DNA from: Collinsella aerofaciens
GTDB lineage: Bacteria; Actinomycetota; Coriobacteriia; Coriobacteriales; Coriobacteriaceae
Assembly (NCBI RefSeq): GCF_015553355.1
Contig: NZ_JADNGN010000005.1
Coordinates: forward strand, 18,448-82,447
Direction: 5' to 3'
DNA length: 64,000 bases
In this document: one piece after another, positions 51,773 to 60,896 of the stretch
How the letters are laid out: every line of letters starts with the position of its first letter
Numbering within the stretch: position 1 is the first letter of the stretch
Made by a program: the position numbers and the translations under genes
Notes under the pieces: generated by a model
The model's input: only the letters and a program-made list of their open reading frames with translations
Told to the model about the DNA's origin: nothing
The model's database searches: none

Positions 51773-54469
51773 ATGGAAGAAATGCCCAAGAACTACGATC
51801 CGTCGACCAACGAGCCGGCGATCCTGCAGAAGTGGCTCGACGGCGGCTACTACAAGCGCCGCGAGGGCGTGGGCGACTGCACCGTCACCATTCCGCCTCC
51901 CAATGTGACCGGCAAGCTCCACATGGGCCACGCCACCGACGACTCCATCCAGGACGCCATCATCCGTATGGCCCGTATGCGCGGCAAGTCCACGCGCTGG
52001 GTGCTGGGTACCGACCACGCCGGTATCGCCACGCAGACCAAGGTCGACAAAAAGCTCAAGAGCGAAGGCATCAGCCGCCTGGAGATCGGCCGCGATAAGT
52101 TTGTCGACGCCTGCTGGGACTGGACCCACGAGTACGGCGGCATCATCGTTGAGCAGATCAAGCGCATGGGCTGCTCCGTCGACTTCGATAACGAGCGCTT
52201 CACCATGGACGAGGACTACGCCCAGGCCGTGCGCAAGGTGTTCTGCGACTGGTATCACGACGGCCTGATCTACCGCGGCAAGCGTATCGTCAACTGGTGC
52301 CCCAACTGCACCACCGCTATCTCGGACGACGAGGCCGAGTACAAGGACGAGAAGGGCCACCTGTGGCACCTGCGCTACCCGCTGACCGAGCCGGTCAACG
52401 GCCAGGACTACATCGTCGTCGCCACCACGCGCCCCGAGACCATGCTCGGCGACACGGGCGTTGCCGTCTCCCCGAAGGATCCCGAGAAGGCTGCCTTTGT
52501 GGGTAAGACCGTCAAGCTCCCCATCGTCGACCGCGAGATCCCCATCTTTGAGGACTGGCACGTCGACGCCAACTTCGGCTCCGGCTTCGTCAAGGTTACC
52601 CCGGCCCACGACCCCAACGATTACGCCATGGGTCAGGCACACGACCTGCCGCAGATCAATATCTTTGACGAGCACGCGGTGGTCGTCGAGGGCTACGGTG
52701 AGTTCACCGGCATGAACCGCGACGAGTGCCGCGAGGCCGTCATCAAGTGGTTCGACGAGCACGGCCTGCTCGATCACGTCGACGATCACGACCACTCCGT
52801 CATGCACTGCTACCGCTGCGATTCCGCCCTGGAGCCGTGGCTGTCCGAGCAGTGGTTCGTCGCCGTCGACAAGCTCAAAGGGCCGGCGCTCGACGCCGTC
52901 AACTCCGGCAAGGTCACCTTCCACCCCGCGCGCTGGACGCAGACCTACACCACCTGGATGGAGAACCTCAAGGACTGGTGCATCAGCCGTCAGCTTTGGT
53001 GGGGCCACCGTATCCCCGTGTTCTACTGCGAGGACTGCGGCTGGGAGGACGCCCTTACCGAGGACACCGACGTGTGCCCCAAGTGCGGCGGCCATCACGT
53101 CCATCAGGACGAGAACGTGCTCGACACCTGGTTTAGCTCGCAGCTGTGGACTTTCGCCACGCAGGGCTGGCCGCAAAAGCCGGAGCTGCTCGAGGGCCAT
53201 CACCCCACGACGGCGCTCGTCACCGCGCGCGACATTATCGCGCTGTGGGTCGCCCGCATGGTCATGAGCTCGCTGTACTTCCTGGACGAGGTGCCGTTTA
53301 AGGACGTCGTCATCTATCCGACGATTCTGGCCAAGGACGGCAGCCGCATGTCCAAGTCCAAGGGCAACGGCGTTGACCCCATGGACCTCATTGGCATGTA
53401 CGGCGCCGACGCCATGCGCTACAACCTGCTGACGCTGTGCACCAACAACCAGGATGTCAAGTTCGACGCGAACATCGATAAGAAGACCAAGCAGCTCATC
53501 GACAGCCCGCGCACCGAGCAGGCCAAGTCGTTTGTGACCAAGATCTGGAACGCCAGCCGCTTCCTGCTCATGAACATGGAGGGCTACACGCCCGGCGAGC
53601 CCGTCGTGGAGACGCCGGCCGACGCCTGGATGTTCAGCCGCCTGGCCAAGGCCGTCAAGATGGTCACCGAGGGCATCGAGAACTACACCTTTGGCGACAT
53701 GGCCCGCGGCGTGCAGCAGTTCTTCTGGAACGAGGTCTGCGACTGGTACGTCGAGGTCACCAAGGCCCGCCTGAAGGGCGAGGGCCGTCTGCAGGCTCAG
53801 CGCAACCTGATCTTTGTACTCGACACCTCCATTCGCCTGATGCACCCGCTCATGCCGTTTGTCACCGAGGAGATCTGGGACAACATGCCGGCGAGCGTGC
53901 TCGACCTGGACGCCGAGGGCAACGTGGACCGCGCCGAGGCGCTCATGATCGCCAAGTGGCCCGAGCCCGCCGACTACGCCAAGTATGTCGACGAGGACGC
54001 CGAGCGTGCGTTTGAGCTGTGCCGCACCGTGGTGTCTGCCGCTCGCGCCACCCGTTCGCGTTATCGCTTGAGCCCCAAGGCCGAGCTCGACGTGGTCGTG
54101 CGCGCCGGTGCCGAGGATATCGAGAAGCTCGAGAGCCTGCGCTCGGCCATCGAGCCGCTGGCGAACACCGCCTCGCTGGTCATGGGTACCGACGTCAAGA
54201 AGCCGGCCGCAAGCATCGCCGTGGTCGACAGCGGCGTCGAGGCCTTTGTGGTGCTCGAGGGCAAGGTCGACCTCTCGGCCGAGAAGGCGCGCCTGGAGAA
54301 GGAGATCGCTGCGGCTCAGAAGGAGCTTGCCGGCTGCGAGAAGACGCTGGCCAACGAGGGCTTTGTGGCTAAGGCCGCGCCCGCGGTGGTCCAGAAGAAG
54401 AGGGACCGTGCAGCTGAGCTCAAGGAGATCCTGGCGGCGCTGACCTCGCAGGTTGCTGACTTCTCGTAA
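51773..54469 (+). CDS. valS: Valyl-tRNA synthetase
   Basis: An 898-residue class I synthetase. PPPNVTGKLHMGHATDDSIQ has the HIGH motif, the editing domain has ATTRPETMLGDTGVAVSP, GSRMSKSKGNGVDPMDL carries KMSKS, and the last 65 residues form the ValS tRNA-binding coiled coil rich in Glu, Lys and Ala. Length and order are normal. ATG 51773 follows AAGGGAGAG. Each side is flanked by one hairpin element of the same type. Confidence 0.97.
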   Translation: MEEMPKNYDPSTNEPAILQKWLDGGYYKRREGVGDCTVTIPPPNVTGKLHMGHATDDSIQDAIIRMARMRGKSTRWVLGTDHAGIATQTKVDKKLKSEGISRLEIGRDKFVDACWDWTHEYGGIIVEQIKRMGCSVDFDNERFTMDEDYAQAVRKVFCDWYHDGLIYRGKRIVNWCPNCTTAISDDEAEYKDEKGHLWHLRYPLTEPVNGQDYIVVATTRPETMLGDTGVAVSPKDPEKAAFVGKTVKLPIVDREIPIFEDWHVDANFGSGFVKVTPAHDPNDYAMGQAHDLPQINIFDEHAVVVEGYGEFTGMNRDECREAVIKWFDEHGLLDHVDDHDHSVMHCYRCDSALEPWLSEQWFVAVDKLKGPALDAVNSGKVTFHPARWTQTYTTWMENLKDWCISRQLWWGHRIPVFYCEDCGWEDALTEDTDVCPKCGGHHVHQDENVLDTWFSSQLWTFATQGWPQKPELLEGHHPTTALVTARDIIALWVARMVMSSLYFLDEVPFKDVVIYPTILAKDGSRMSKSKGNGVDPMDLIGMYGADAMRYNLLTLCTNNQDVKFDANIDKKTKQLIDSPRTEQAKSFVTKIWNASRFLLMNMEGYTPGEPVVETPADAWMFSRLAKAVKMVTEGIENYTFGDMARGVQQFFWNEVCDWYVEVTKARLKGEGRLQAQRNLIFVLDTSIRLMHPLMPFVTEEIWDNMPASVLDLDAEGNVDRAEALMIAKWPEPADYAKYVDEDAERAFELCRTVVSAARATRSRYRLSPKAELDVVVRAGAEDIEKLESLRSAIEPLANTASLVMGTDVKKPAASIAVVDSGVEAFVVLEGKVDLSAEKARLEKEIAAAQKELAGCEKTLANEGFVAKAAPAVVQKKRDRAAELKEILAALTSQVADFS

Positions 54470-54479
54470 GACGTACTGA

Positions 54480-54596
54480 GGGGCGCGTCCCGACGCTTTG
54501 CTCTCCGCTGCGGACAGTCCTGCGCAAGACGGACAGCACATTAAGTGCTGTCCTTTGCGTGCGGAACTTGCGGCGAGCAAAGCGTCGGCCCGCTCC
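54480..54596. repeat. Gene-bracketing hairpin element with central GCACATTAAGTGC, downstream of valS
   Basis: Outer arms contain CGACGCTTTGCTCTCCGC (about 54491) and GCGGCGAGCAAAGCGTCG (about 54570). The central stem GGACAGCAC/GTGCTGTCC encloses ATTAA, the reverse complement of the loop in the upstream element. It starts 11 bases after the valS stop. Confidence 0.75.
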
Positions 54597-54694
54597 TAGT
54601 TCGTTTACGTGGCTGTTTGCATCTGGTTTGTCAGGGCCACTGGGTTGTGGCCTTGACTCTGCTGCAAGCGGATTGTGGCTGATATTTTGAACGC

Positions 54695-54726
54695 GAGGGG
54701 CTCATTGTTTTGATGGGCCTCTTTTT
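54695..54726 (+). terminator. Weak terminator-like hairpin before folC
   Basis: GAGGGGCTCA (54695-54704) pairs imperfectly with TGATGGGCCTC (54711-54721) and is followed by TTTTT. Confidence 0.55.
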
Positions 54727-54746
54727 ATGTTGATGGGACTTTGGTT

Positions 54747-56090
54747 ATGGCTAAGCGTTCTGGCTTGTATTGTGTGCCGTTCTCGTTTGAGTTGCTTTCG
54801 TTTGATGATGCTGTGGGGCTTGCTGCCGATACGGGACGGATTTCTGGGGATGCTGGCCCGTTGCTCGAGACGGTCATCGATATGCTCGATGAGCTGGGGC
54901 GTCCCGACGAGTATTTCGATTGTATTCAGGTTGCCGGTACCAATGGCAAGACTTCGACCACGCGCTTTTCGGCCGCCATCCTTCGCGGCGAGGGGCTCAA
55001 GACTGCGCTGTATACGTCGCCGCAGCTTGTTCGCTATCCCGAGCGCATGGAGGTCGATGGCCGCGTCGTGAACGATGAGGCCTTTGCCCGCGGTGTTTCT
55101 GCCGCAGTTGAGGCGGGCCGTCGCGTGAATGCGCATCGTGAGCCGGCGGGGGAGCGCGCCTATACCATCACCCCGTTTGACCTGCTAACGGCTGCCGCGC
55201 TTGTGGTGTTTGCCGAGGCCGCGGTGGATGTCGCTGTGCTCGAGGTCGGCATGGGCGGGCGTTGGGACGCCACGAGCGCGACCGATCCCGTTGCCGTTGC
55301 CATTACGGGTATCGGACTCGATCACACGCGCATTTTGGGCGACACGCTCCAGGCCATTGCGGGGGAGAAGGCCGCGGTCATCAAGCCCGGACGCCTGGTT
55401 GTGCTGGGCGAGGGCACGCATGAGGCGAGCGTCCAGCGCGTGATGGATACTCGCTGCCACGAGTGCGACGTGGTGCCGCTTGTGGTGAGCCACGCCACGA
55501 CTAAGGTGCCGCAGCACGTGGGCGATACGGTGGAGTTTAGCTGTACCACGCCGCGTGCGATCTATACGTCGAGCATGGTGAAGCCGGCGTATCAGCCGCA
55601 GAATGCCGCGTGCGCGATCATGCTGTGCGAGGGCTATCTGGGCCGCGAGCTCGACCACGACGCACTCGATGCTTCGCTCATGGGTTGCCCCACGCCGGGT
55701 CGCTTTGATGTGCTGGGGACCGATCCGCTCAAGCTGATTGACGCCTGCCATAACCCCCAGAGCTGCGAGAACTTTGTGAGCGCACTGGACGAGATCGATC
55801 CGTGCGTTGAGAATCGCCCCATGTTGCTGTGCGCCGCGCTGGCTGACAAGGACGTGGCGGGCATCGTCGACGTGCTGATTCCGGCCTTCCCGCGCGTGGT
55901 CGTGACGCAGACCGATTCCGATCGCGCCCTGCCGGCAGGGGAGCTCGCCGCCCTTGTTGACGCCGACAAGCTCGCGGGCGTGTATCCCAGCGTGTCCGAG
56001 GCTCTCGCCGCCTTCGAGGCTGCTGGCGAGCCCTTCGTAGCCGCCGGCACCATCACCCTAGCCGGCGAAGTGGCCTGCCTGCTGCGCTAA
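54747..56090 (+). CDS. folC: Folylpolyglutamate synthase / dihydrofolate synthase FolC
   Basis: A 447-residue Mur-ligase-family enzyme. IQVAGTNGKTSTTRF at about residue 70 is the ATP loop, TALYTSPQLVRYPERMEVDG the folate-linked loop, and VLEVGMGGRWDATSATDP the Mg-binding block. LIDACHNPQSCENF opens the C-terminal domain (usual DGAHN here DACHN). It adds glutamate to folates. ATG 54747 is used; the ribosome site is weak and a TTG at 54741 is possible. The gene is often next to valS in Gram-positives. Confidence 0.93.
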   Translation: MAKRSGLYCVPFSFELLSFDDAVGLAADTGRISGDAGPLLETVIDMLDELGRPDEYFDCIQVAGTNGKTSTTRFSAAILRGEGLKTALYTSPQLVRYPERMEVDGRVVNDEAFARGVSAAVEAGRRVNAHREPAGERAYTITPFDLLTAAALVVFAEAAVDVAVLEVGMGGRWDATSATDPVAVAITGIGLDHTRILGDTLQAIAGEKAAVIKPGRLVVLGEGTHEASVQRVMDTRCHECDVVPLVVSHATTKVPQHVGDTVEFSCTTPRAIYTSSMVKPAYQPQNAACAIMLCEGYLGRELDHDALDASLMGCPTPGRFDVLGTDPLKLIDACHNPQSCENFVSALDEIDPCVENRPMLLCAALADKDVAGIVDVLIPAFPRVVVTQTDSDRALPAGELAALVDADKLAGVYPSVSEALAAFEAAGEPFVAAGTITLAGEVACLLR

Positions 56091-56123
56091 CCTCACTCGC
56101 CGGGCAGTTGATTTTGGCTGCCC

Positions 56124-56283
56124 GCCACGAAATAGGCCTATCTACTACTTTTTACCGACTACCCCCGAACACACCGAAAAGCGCGAAAACAAAACCGCAG
56201 GTAGAAGGCTTGCCGTCTTTGCGAAAACACGGGTATGGTCGACCCATGCGGGATAAAAGTAGTAGATGGGCCGTTTTCGTGGC
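56124..56283. mobile_element. 160-bp element with 29-bp terminal inverted repeats, copy B
   Basis: Ends read GCCACGAAATAGGCCTATCT and its mirrored partner. The element aligns end to end with the reverse complement of 18124-18283 with about 29 mismatches and no gaps. Invariant parts are the ends, GGTCGACC and ACCG...GGT segments. It lies between the converging folC and M24 peptidase genes. Confidence 0.78.
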
Positions 56284-56296
56284 GCTGCCTAATCAG

Positions 56297-56329
56297 AATG
56301 CGGCAAAGAGACAGCCCCTTTGCCGCATT
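56297..56329. repeat. AATGCGGCAAAG hairpin
   Basis: AATGCGGCAAAG (56297-56308) pairs with CTTTGCCGCATT (56318-56329) around AGACAGCCC. It is followed by TTTGTCACA repeats and lies at the 3' end of the leftward peptidase gene. It belongs to the GGGAC/GACAG hairpin set. Confidence 0.65.
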
Positions 56330-56357
56330 TGTCACATTTGTCACATTGTTAGGCTGG

Positions 56358-57446
56358 CTAGTCTAGGCGCACAGCCTCGTGGGGGTAGGCGTTGAGGATC
56401 TCGACACCGGACTCGGTGACCAGGGCCAGGTCCTCGATACGGACGCCGGTGCGGCCGGGGAGGTAGATGCCCGGCTCGATGGAAAACGTCATGCCCGGCT
56501 CTATGACCTGCTCGTTGACGAGCGAAACGTCGCCCGGCTCGTGGTCCTGCAGGCCGATCGAGTGACCCAGGCGGTGCGTAAAGTACTTGCCGTAGCCCGC
56601 GTCCTCAATCACGTCGCGCGCGGCGCGATCCAGGTCGCACATGCGCACACCCGGTGCGATGAGCGCCTCGGCAGCCTCGTTGGCGCGGCGCACGATGTCG
56701 TAGATGCGTGCCGTCTCCTCGTCCGGCTCGCCCCAAAAGAACGTGCGCGTCATATCCGAGCAATAGTTGCGATGGCGCCCACCAATATCGAACAGAACCA
56801 CGTCGCCGCGCTTGAGCACGGTGTCGTCGGGCTCGTGGTGCGGGTCGCCGGCGTTGGCGCCAAAGCTTACGATAGGCGGAAAGCTAAAGTCCTCGCAGTC
56901 GTGCTTGCGGTACAGGCCGAGCATCTGGTCGGCAATTTCGCGCTCCGTCACGCCCTCGTGGACAAGCTTGATTGCGTCGGCCATCACGGCATCGTTGGCG
57001 GCCGAGGACACGCGCATAAGCTCCTGCTCGGCGACATCTTTGTGGGTGCGCGCGGCAGTAACGGCAAAGTCGCCTAGGAAAAACTCGCTCGCGGCGTGGC
57101 GCTCCATGAGGGGCATCAAAAAGCCGGAGCGCATGACGGTGTCGATGCCGAGCGGTTTGTTCGGATCGACCTCGCGTGCGATGGCGTCGGTCACGACATC
57201 GGTATCGGTGTGATAGGCGACGCGCGCATTGTCATACTCTGGCAGCTGGTGCAGGGCGTTGACTAGGACCACCGGCTCGCTACCGCGTGTGAGCAGCACG
57301 CCACAAAAACGCTCGAACATATCGGCATAAAAACCGGTCAGGTAATAGATCGACCATGGGTCGTTTACGAGCAGCTGTGCGCCGGGGTGCTGAGCCTCGA
57401 GCGCATCGAGCACGCGCGCCACGCGCCGGTCATCGACATGTGCCAT
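56358..57446 (-). CDS. M24 family metallopeptidase (Xaa-Pro dipeptidase/aminopeptidase-like)
   Basis: A 362-residue protein. The N-terminal creatinase-like domain covers residues 1-125. The C-terminal pita-bread domain has SFGANAGDPHHEP, VVLFDIGGRHRNYCSDMTRTF (two metal Asp), GHSIGLQDHEPGD (metal His), TFSIEPGIYLPG (metal Glu) and GVRIEDLALVTESG (metal Glu), so all five metal ligands are visible. It should cleave Xaa-Pro bonds. ATG 57446 follows GAAAGGATG; an in-frame start at 57494 adds unconserved residues. Confidence 0.92.
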   Translation of the reverse strand: MAHVDDRRVARVLDALEAQHPGAQLLVNDPWSIYYLTGFYADMFERFCGVLLTRGSEPVVLVNALHQLPEYDNARVAYHTDTDVVTDAIAREVDPNKPLGIDTVMRSGFLMPLMERHAASEFFLGDFAVTAARTHKDVAEQELMRVSSAANDAVMADAIKLVHEGVTEREIADQMLGLYRKHDCEDFSFPPIVSFGANAGDPHHEPDDTVLKRGDVVLFDIGGRHRNYCSDMTRTFFWGEPDEETARIYDIVRRANEAAEALIAPGVRMCDLDRAARDVIEDAGYGKYFTHRLGHSIGLQDHEPGDVSLVNEQVIEPGMTFSIEPGIYLPGRTGVRIEDLALVTESGVEILNAYPHEAVRLD

Positions 57447-57486
57447 GAAACATCCTTTCGCTAGGCTGCCACCATGGTATCCCATG

Positions 57487-57519
57487 CCCGGCACATAGGG
57501 ACGTTCCTTTTATGCCGGC
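57487..57519. repeat. CCGGCA hairpin with GGGAC
   Basis: CCCGGCACATAGGGA and TCCTTTTATGCCGG form an imperfect hairpin around CGT. A second GGGACACTCC lies just after. It is upstream of the M24 peptidase (leftward gene). Weakest member of the set. Confidence 0.4.
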
Positions 57520-57557
57520 ACCTTGGGACACTCCTTTGCATCCCATGCGGCCCTCAT

Positions 57558-57625
57558 AAGTTACGGTGAAATACGGACTGTTTAGCGGCCTAAAGCCATA
57601 AAACAGTCCGTATTTCACCGCAACT
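57558..57625. repeat. AAGTTACGG inverted repeat hairpin
   Basis: Bases 57559-57583 pair with 57601-57625 over 25 positions with one mismatch, loop 17 bases. The arm is nearly the same as at 632-660 (GGTGAAATACGGACTGTTT here, with GGTGAAATAGGGACTGTTT there). Confidence 0.8.
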
Positions 57626-57651
57626 GCGGAGGAGGACCGGGCGGATGGTGG

Positions 57652-57686
57652 AGTAGCTAAAAGTGCCCCGTCCCTAATTAGCTACT
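57652..57686. repeat. GTAGCTAA hairpin with GGGACGGGGC core, copy 2
   Basis: AGTAGCTAA (57652-57660) pairs with TTAGCTACT (57678-57686). The interior, read on the other strand, is GGGACGGGGCACTT, as in copy 1 at 18028. The stop codon of the leftward DUF1667 gene lies within it. Confidence 0.7.
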
Positions 57687-58084
57687 TGGGCTCGGTCGAT
57701 GTCCATGCTGGCGATGAGGTCGGTACCGGTGTCTAGGAGGTTGGGTAGGACGACGTTGCCCATGCGGATGGGGGCGTTGACGACTAGGCCTCGGATGAGA
57801 TCCATGGCTTGGGCGTGGAGCTCTAGCGGGATGGCTTCGGCGGTGCGCACGGGGAGCAGGGCTTCATCGCCGCCGGAGACGGCCACGGTGGTGGTGAGCA
57901 CGCGCATGGGGCAGGTGAGCTCCTGGTGTGCGAACTTATCGCCGCGCGGGCAGTTGTTACCGGTTACGGAGCGCACTTCCACCACGGCGCCATTGGCGTC
58001 GCGCTCTACCTCTATGGTCAGGAGGCACTCGGATGGGCAGGTCGTGCAGTTGAACTGCAGCGTTTCGATCACGTTATCGCTCAT
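57674..58084 (-). CDS. DUF1667 CxxC protein
   Basis: A 136-residue protein. Cysteine pairs in FNCTTCPSECLL, NNCPRGDKFA and LTCPMRVL are the DUF1667 pattern, probably Fe-S or zinc binding. It is the third gene of a three-gene oxidoreductase set in which a GlpA-like and an NAD/FAD protein precede it, a common arrangement in anaerobic Gram-positives. It likely acts with them; its own activity is unknown. Three bases separate it from the upstream gene. Confidence 0.88.
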   Translation of the reverse strand: MSDNVIETLQFNCTTCPSECLLTIEVERDANGAVVEVRSVTGNNCPRGDKFAHQELTCPMRVLTTTVAVSGGDEALLPVRTAEAIPLELHAQAMDLIRGLVVNAPIRMGNVVLPNLLDTGTDLIASMDIDRAQVAN

Positions 58085-58087
58085 AGT

Positions 58088-59440
58088 CTATGCCTCCTCG
58101 ACGGGATCGACGGAAAGGACAATCTCGCTGGCACCCAGATCGAGCGCTTGTTTGATGACCTTTGCCGGCAGTGGGAAGCTTTCCATAACGCTCGGCTTAA
58201 ACGCGCGGACCTTGCTGGCGAACAGCTCCTCGCCGTTGGCCAAGATCCACACGCGGGCGGCATCGACCGGTCGGCGTACGCGGAAGTTGAGCTTCGTGAG
58301 TGCCGCCGCCGTAATGCGTCCCGGTAGCGCGTAGCCTGCAATGCCGGCGGGGGAGACCGTGAGCTCGCAGTCCGTAACGGCGCCCGCGGCGGTCCCCAGC
58401 GCATACGCCGCTGCAGCTGCGCCAGCCCTCTCGGACTCGGTCGTCACGTTGTCGGCCAGGTGGTGCACGTGCAGCACGTTGCCGCAGGCAAAGATGCCCG
58501 GCACGCCCGTTTGCAGGCTCTGGTCCACCACGGCGCCGCGCGTGCGCGGGTCAAGTTCAACGCCCGCGCCCACCGAAAGCTCGTTTTCGGGAATCAGGCC
58601 CACCGAAAGCAGCAGCGTGTCGCACGGAACAATGCGCTCGGTCCCCGGAATGGGTGCCAGGTGCTCGTCGACCTGACTCACCTCGACGGCCTCCACGCGA
58701 TCGTGCCCGATCACGCGCGTCACGGTAGTGGACAGGTGCAGCGGAATGCCAAAGTCGTCCAGACAGTTCTTAACATTGCGGCGCAGGCCGTTGGCGTACG
58801 GCATGAGCTCGTACACGCCCTCGACCGAAATCCCCTCGAGCGTGCAGCGGCGTGCCATGATCAGCCCGATATCGCCCGAACCCAAAATGACGGCGCGCGA
58901 GCCAGGCTTGAGGTTTTCGATATTGATGTATCGCTGCGCCAGGCCGGCCGTAAATACGCCGGCGGGGCGGCTGCCGGGGATCTTGATCTCGCTGCGCGTG
59001 CGCTCGCGGCACCCCATGGCAAGGACGACCGCGCGTCCGGTGAGCTGTAGCATGCCGGCGGGGCTCATGAGCGTGACGGTGTGGAGTGCTGCGTCTTCCG
59101 TAGGCTCGCCTGAATCAATCCCAATCACCATGCTGTTCAGGAACAACTCGATGTCGGTTGCGTGCACCTGGTCGATAAGGCGCTGCGCGTACTCGGGACC
59201 GGTAAGCTCCTGTTTAAAGTGCGACAGGCCAAAGCCGGTGTGGATGCACTGGCGCAGGATGCCGCCCAGGTGCTGTTCGCGCTCCACGATGGCCACGCGC
59301 GCGTCGGCCTTATGCGCGGCCATCGCGGCCGCCATGCCGGCAGGTCCGCCGCCGATAACGACCACGTCGAAGGCCTGCGTCGACACCGACGTTACAGTTC
59401 CGGCCTCCGCACGTTCGTCGCGCATATCAAACGTCGCCAT
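58088..59440 (-). CDS. NAD(P)/FAD-dependent oxidoreductase, second subunit of GlpA-like set
   Basis: A 450-residue flavoprotein. The N-terminus has VVVIGGGPAGMAAAMAAHKA (FAD Rossmann), then GGILRQCIHTGFG with a conserved Cys, then AVILGSGDIGLIMARR for NAD(P). GIFACGNVLHVH is the second FAD block, and the last 80 residues are unmatched by eye. It likely passes electrons between the GlpA-like dehydrogenase and the DUF1667 protein. ATG 59440 lies one base after the upstream gene's stop. Confidence 0.87.
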   Translation of the reverse strand: MATFDMRDERAEAGTVTSVSTQAFDVVVIGGGPAGMAAAMAAHKADARVAIVEREQHLGGILRQCIHTGFGLSHFKQELTGPEYAQRLIDQVHATDIELFLNSMVIGIDSGEPTEDAALHTVTLMSPAGMLQLTGRAVVLAMGCRERTRSEIKIPGSRPAGVFTAGLAQRYINIENLKPGSRAVILGSGDIGLIMARRCTLEGISVEGVYELMPYANGLRRNVKNCLDDFGIPLHLSTTVTRVIGHDRVEAVEVSQVDEHLAPIPGTERIVPCDTLLLSVGLIPENELSVGAGVELDPRTRGAVVDQSLQTGVPGIFACGNVLHVHHLADNVTTESERAGAAAAAYALGTAAGAVTDCELTVSPAGIAGYALPGRITAAALTKLNFRVRRPVDAARVWILANGEELFASKVRAFKPSVMESFPLPAKVIKQALDLGASEIVLSVDPVEEA

Positions 59441-59441
59441 C

Positions 59442-60896
59442 CTAACGCACCCCTTTTAGCGGTCCCTCGACCAACCAAGATCCGGCATCCTCCAACAGCA
59501 CCTCGCTGGGGTCGCAGCCCAACTCGCAAGCAAGGATCGCAACCACGCGGCTCTGGCAAAAGCCGCTTTGGCACCGACCCATGCCGGCGCGGCAGCGTCG
59601 CTTGACGCCCTCGACCGAAACTGCGCCCGGCTGGCGCCGAATCGCGGCCACAATCTCGGCCTCGGGCACCGTCTCGCAGCGGCAGACGATCTGCCCCCAT
59701 GCAGGGTCGGACTCGATGAGCTCTTCTTTGCGCGTAAGCGGCGCGCGGTCAAAGTCGTCCGGCGCGCGGCGAATTGGGTTCCAGTCTGCCCGCTCGTGCA
59801 GCTCCACGCCCGCCTCACGCATCACAAGCTCCATACGCTCGGCAATGGCCGGCGCGCTCGCCACACCCGGGGACTGAATGCCCGCCGCCTGGAAAAGCCC
59901 CGGCACCACGGCCGACTGTCCAATGAAGAAGTCGTTCGTTCCCTGAATGACCGGACGCCCGCCGGCAAATGCGCGCACCACGCGGCGCGTATCCAGATCG
60001 GGCACCAGCTTGCGCGCGCCGGTCAGCAGCGCCTTCACATCGCTCGCATAGGTCTGCGTGTCGCCCGGCTCGCGCACGGCGGCGGTCGCGGTAATCACGG
60101 TGTTGCCATGCACAGTGCCCGTCACGATAACGCCCTTCGACACCGGTGTCGGCACGGGGTAGAGCGGCATGAGCGTGCGCGGCTCCTTGTCCAGCACCAC
60201 GATGTTGCCCTGACGCCAGACCATCTGGAATTCCTCAGCGTCCGCCATATGCGAGATGTCGGCGGCGCCGTTGCCCGCGGCGTTGATCAGGTAGCTGCAG
60301 CGCACGTCGCCGGCGGGCGTTGCCAGCGTAAAGCGTGCGTCGTCGCCCGAGTCCGCGACTTTAATCGCTTCCACCGGCGCGGACCTCATAAACGTCACCC
60401 CGTTGGCGACAGCGTTCTCCAGCGCGGCGATAGCCACTTCAAATGGGTCGACAAATCCGGTCGAGGGGCACCACAACGCGCACGTCGCATCGGCACTGGC
60501 GCGCGACTCTAATTCGTGGATGCGGTCGGGTCCGACGATTGACAGCTCGGGCACACCGTTGGCAAGGCCGTTGCACAGCAGCTGCTCCAGATGCGCGCGG
60601 TCCTCGTCGTTAAAGCCCAATACCATCGACCCGGTGCGGCAGAACAGAAAGCCCAGCTCCTGCGCCCACGCACCGTACAACTCGCAACCACGAGCGTTGA
60701 CCTGCGCCTTAACCGTGCCCGGTGCCGGATCGTAGCCGGCGTGCACCAGGCCGCCGTTGGCCTTCGACGCGCCCAGCGCAATATCGTTAGCCGCCTCGAC
60801 CACGCAAATGGACAGTTCAAATCGCGCGAGCTGCCGCGCGATGGCGCATCCCGTGATGCCCGCGCCGACAATCGCGATATCAAACGTTTCAGCCAC
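59442..60896 (-). CDS. FAD-dependent dehydrogenase, GlpA-like with C-terminal [2Fe-2S] domain
   Basis: A 484-residue protein. The N-terminus IAIVGAGITGCAIARQLARF is the FAD-binding loop of the DAO family, with KANGGLVHAGYDP at about residue 45. The last 85 residues have VCRCETVPEAEIVAAIRR and RCRAGMGRCQSGFC, the BFD-like [2Fe-2S] domain seen in GlpA. It may oxidise glycerol-3-phosphate or a 2-hydroxy acid; the substrate cannot be told. GTG 60896 is used because GGGAGG lies five bases before it. Confidence 0.88.
   Translation of the reverse strand: MAETFDIAIVGAGITGCAIARQLARFELSICVVEAANDIALGASKANGGLVHAGYDPAPGTVKAQVNARGCELYGAWAQELGFLFCRTGSMVLGFNDEDRAHLEQLLCNGLANGVPELSIVGPDRIHELESRASADATCALWCPSTGFVDPFEVAIAALENAVANGVTFMRSAPVEAIKVADSGDDARFTLATPAGDVRCSYLINAAGNGAADISHMADAEEFQMVWRQGNIVVLDKEPRTLMPLYPVPTPVSKGVIVTGTVHGNTVITATAAVREPGDTQTYASDVKALLTGARKLVPDLDTRRVVRAFAGGRPVIQGTNDFFIGQSAVVPGLFQAAGIQSPGVASAPAIAERMELVMREAGVELHERADWNPIRRAPDDFDRAPLTRKEELIESDPAWGQIVCRCETVPEAEIVAAIRRQPGAVSVEGVKRRCRAGMGRCQSGFCQSRVVAILACELGCDPSEVLLEDAGSWLVEGPLKGVR

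Noticed and set aside
51545-54580. A long antisense frame opposite valS, over 1000 codons
   Set aside because: It mirrors valS codon by codon, has the low-complexity Val/Asp/Gly/Leu composition typical of GC-rich shadows, and no family motif.
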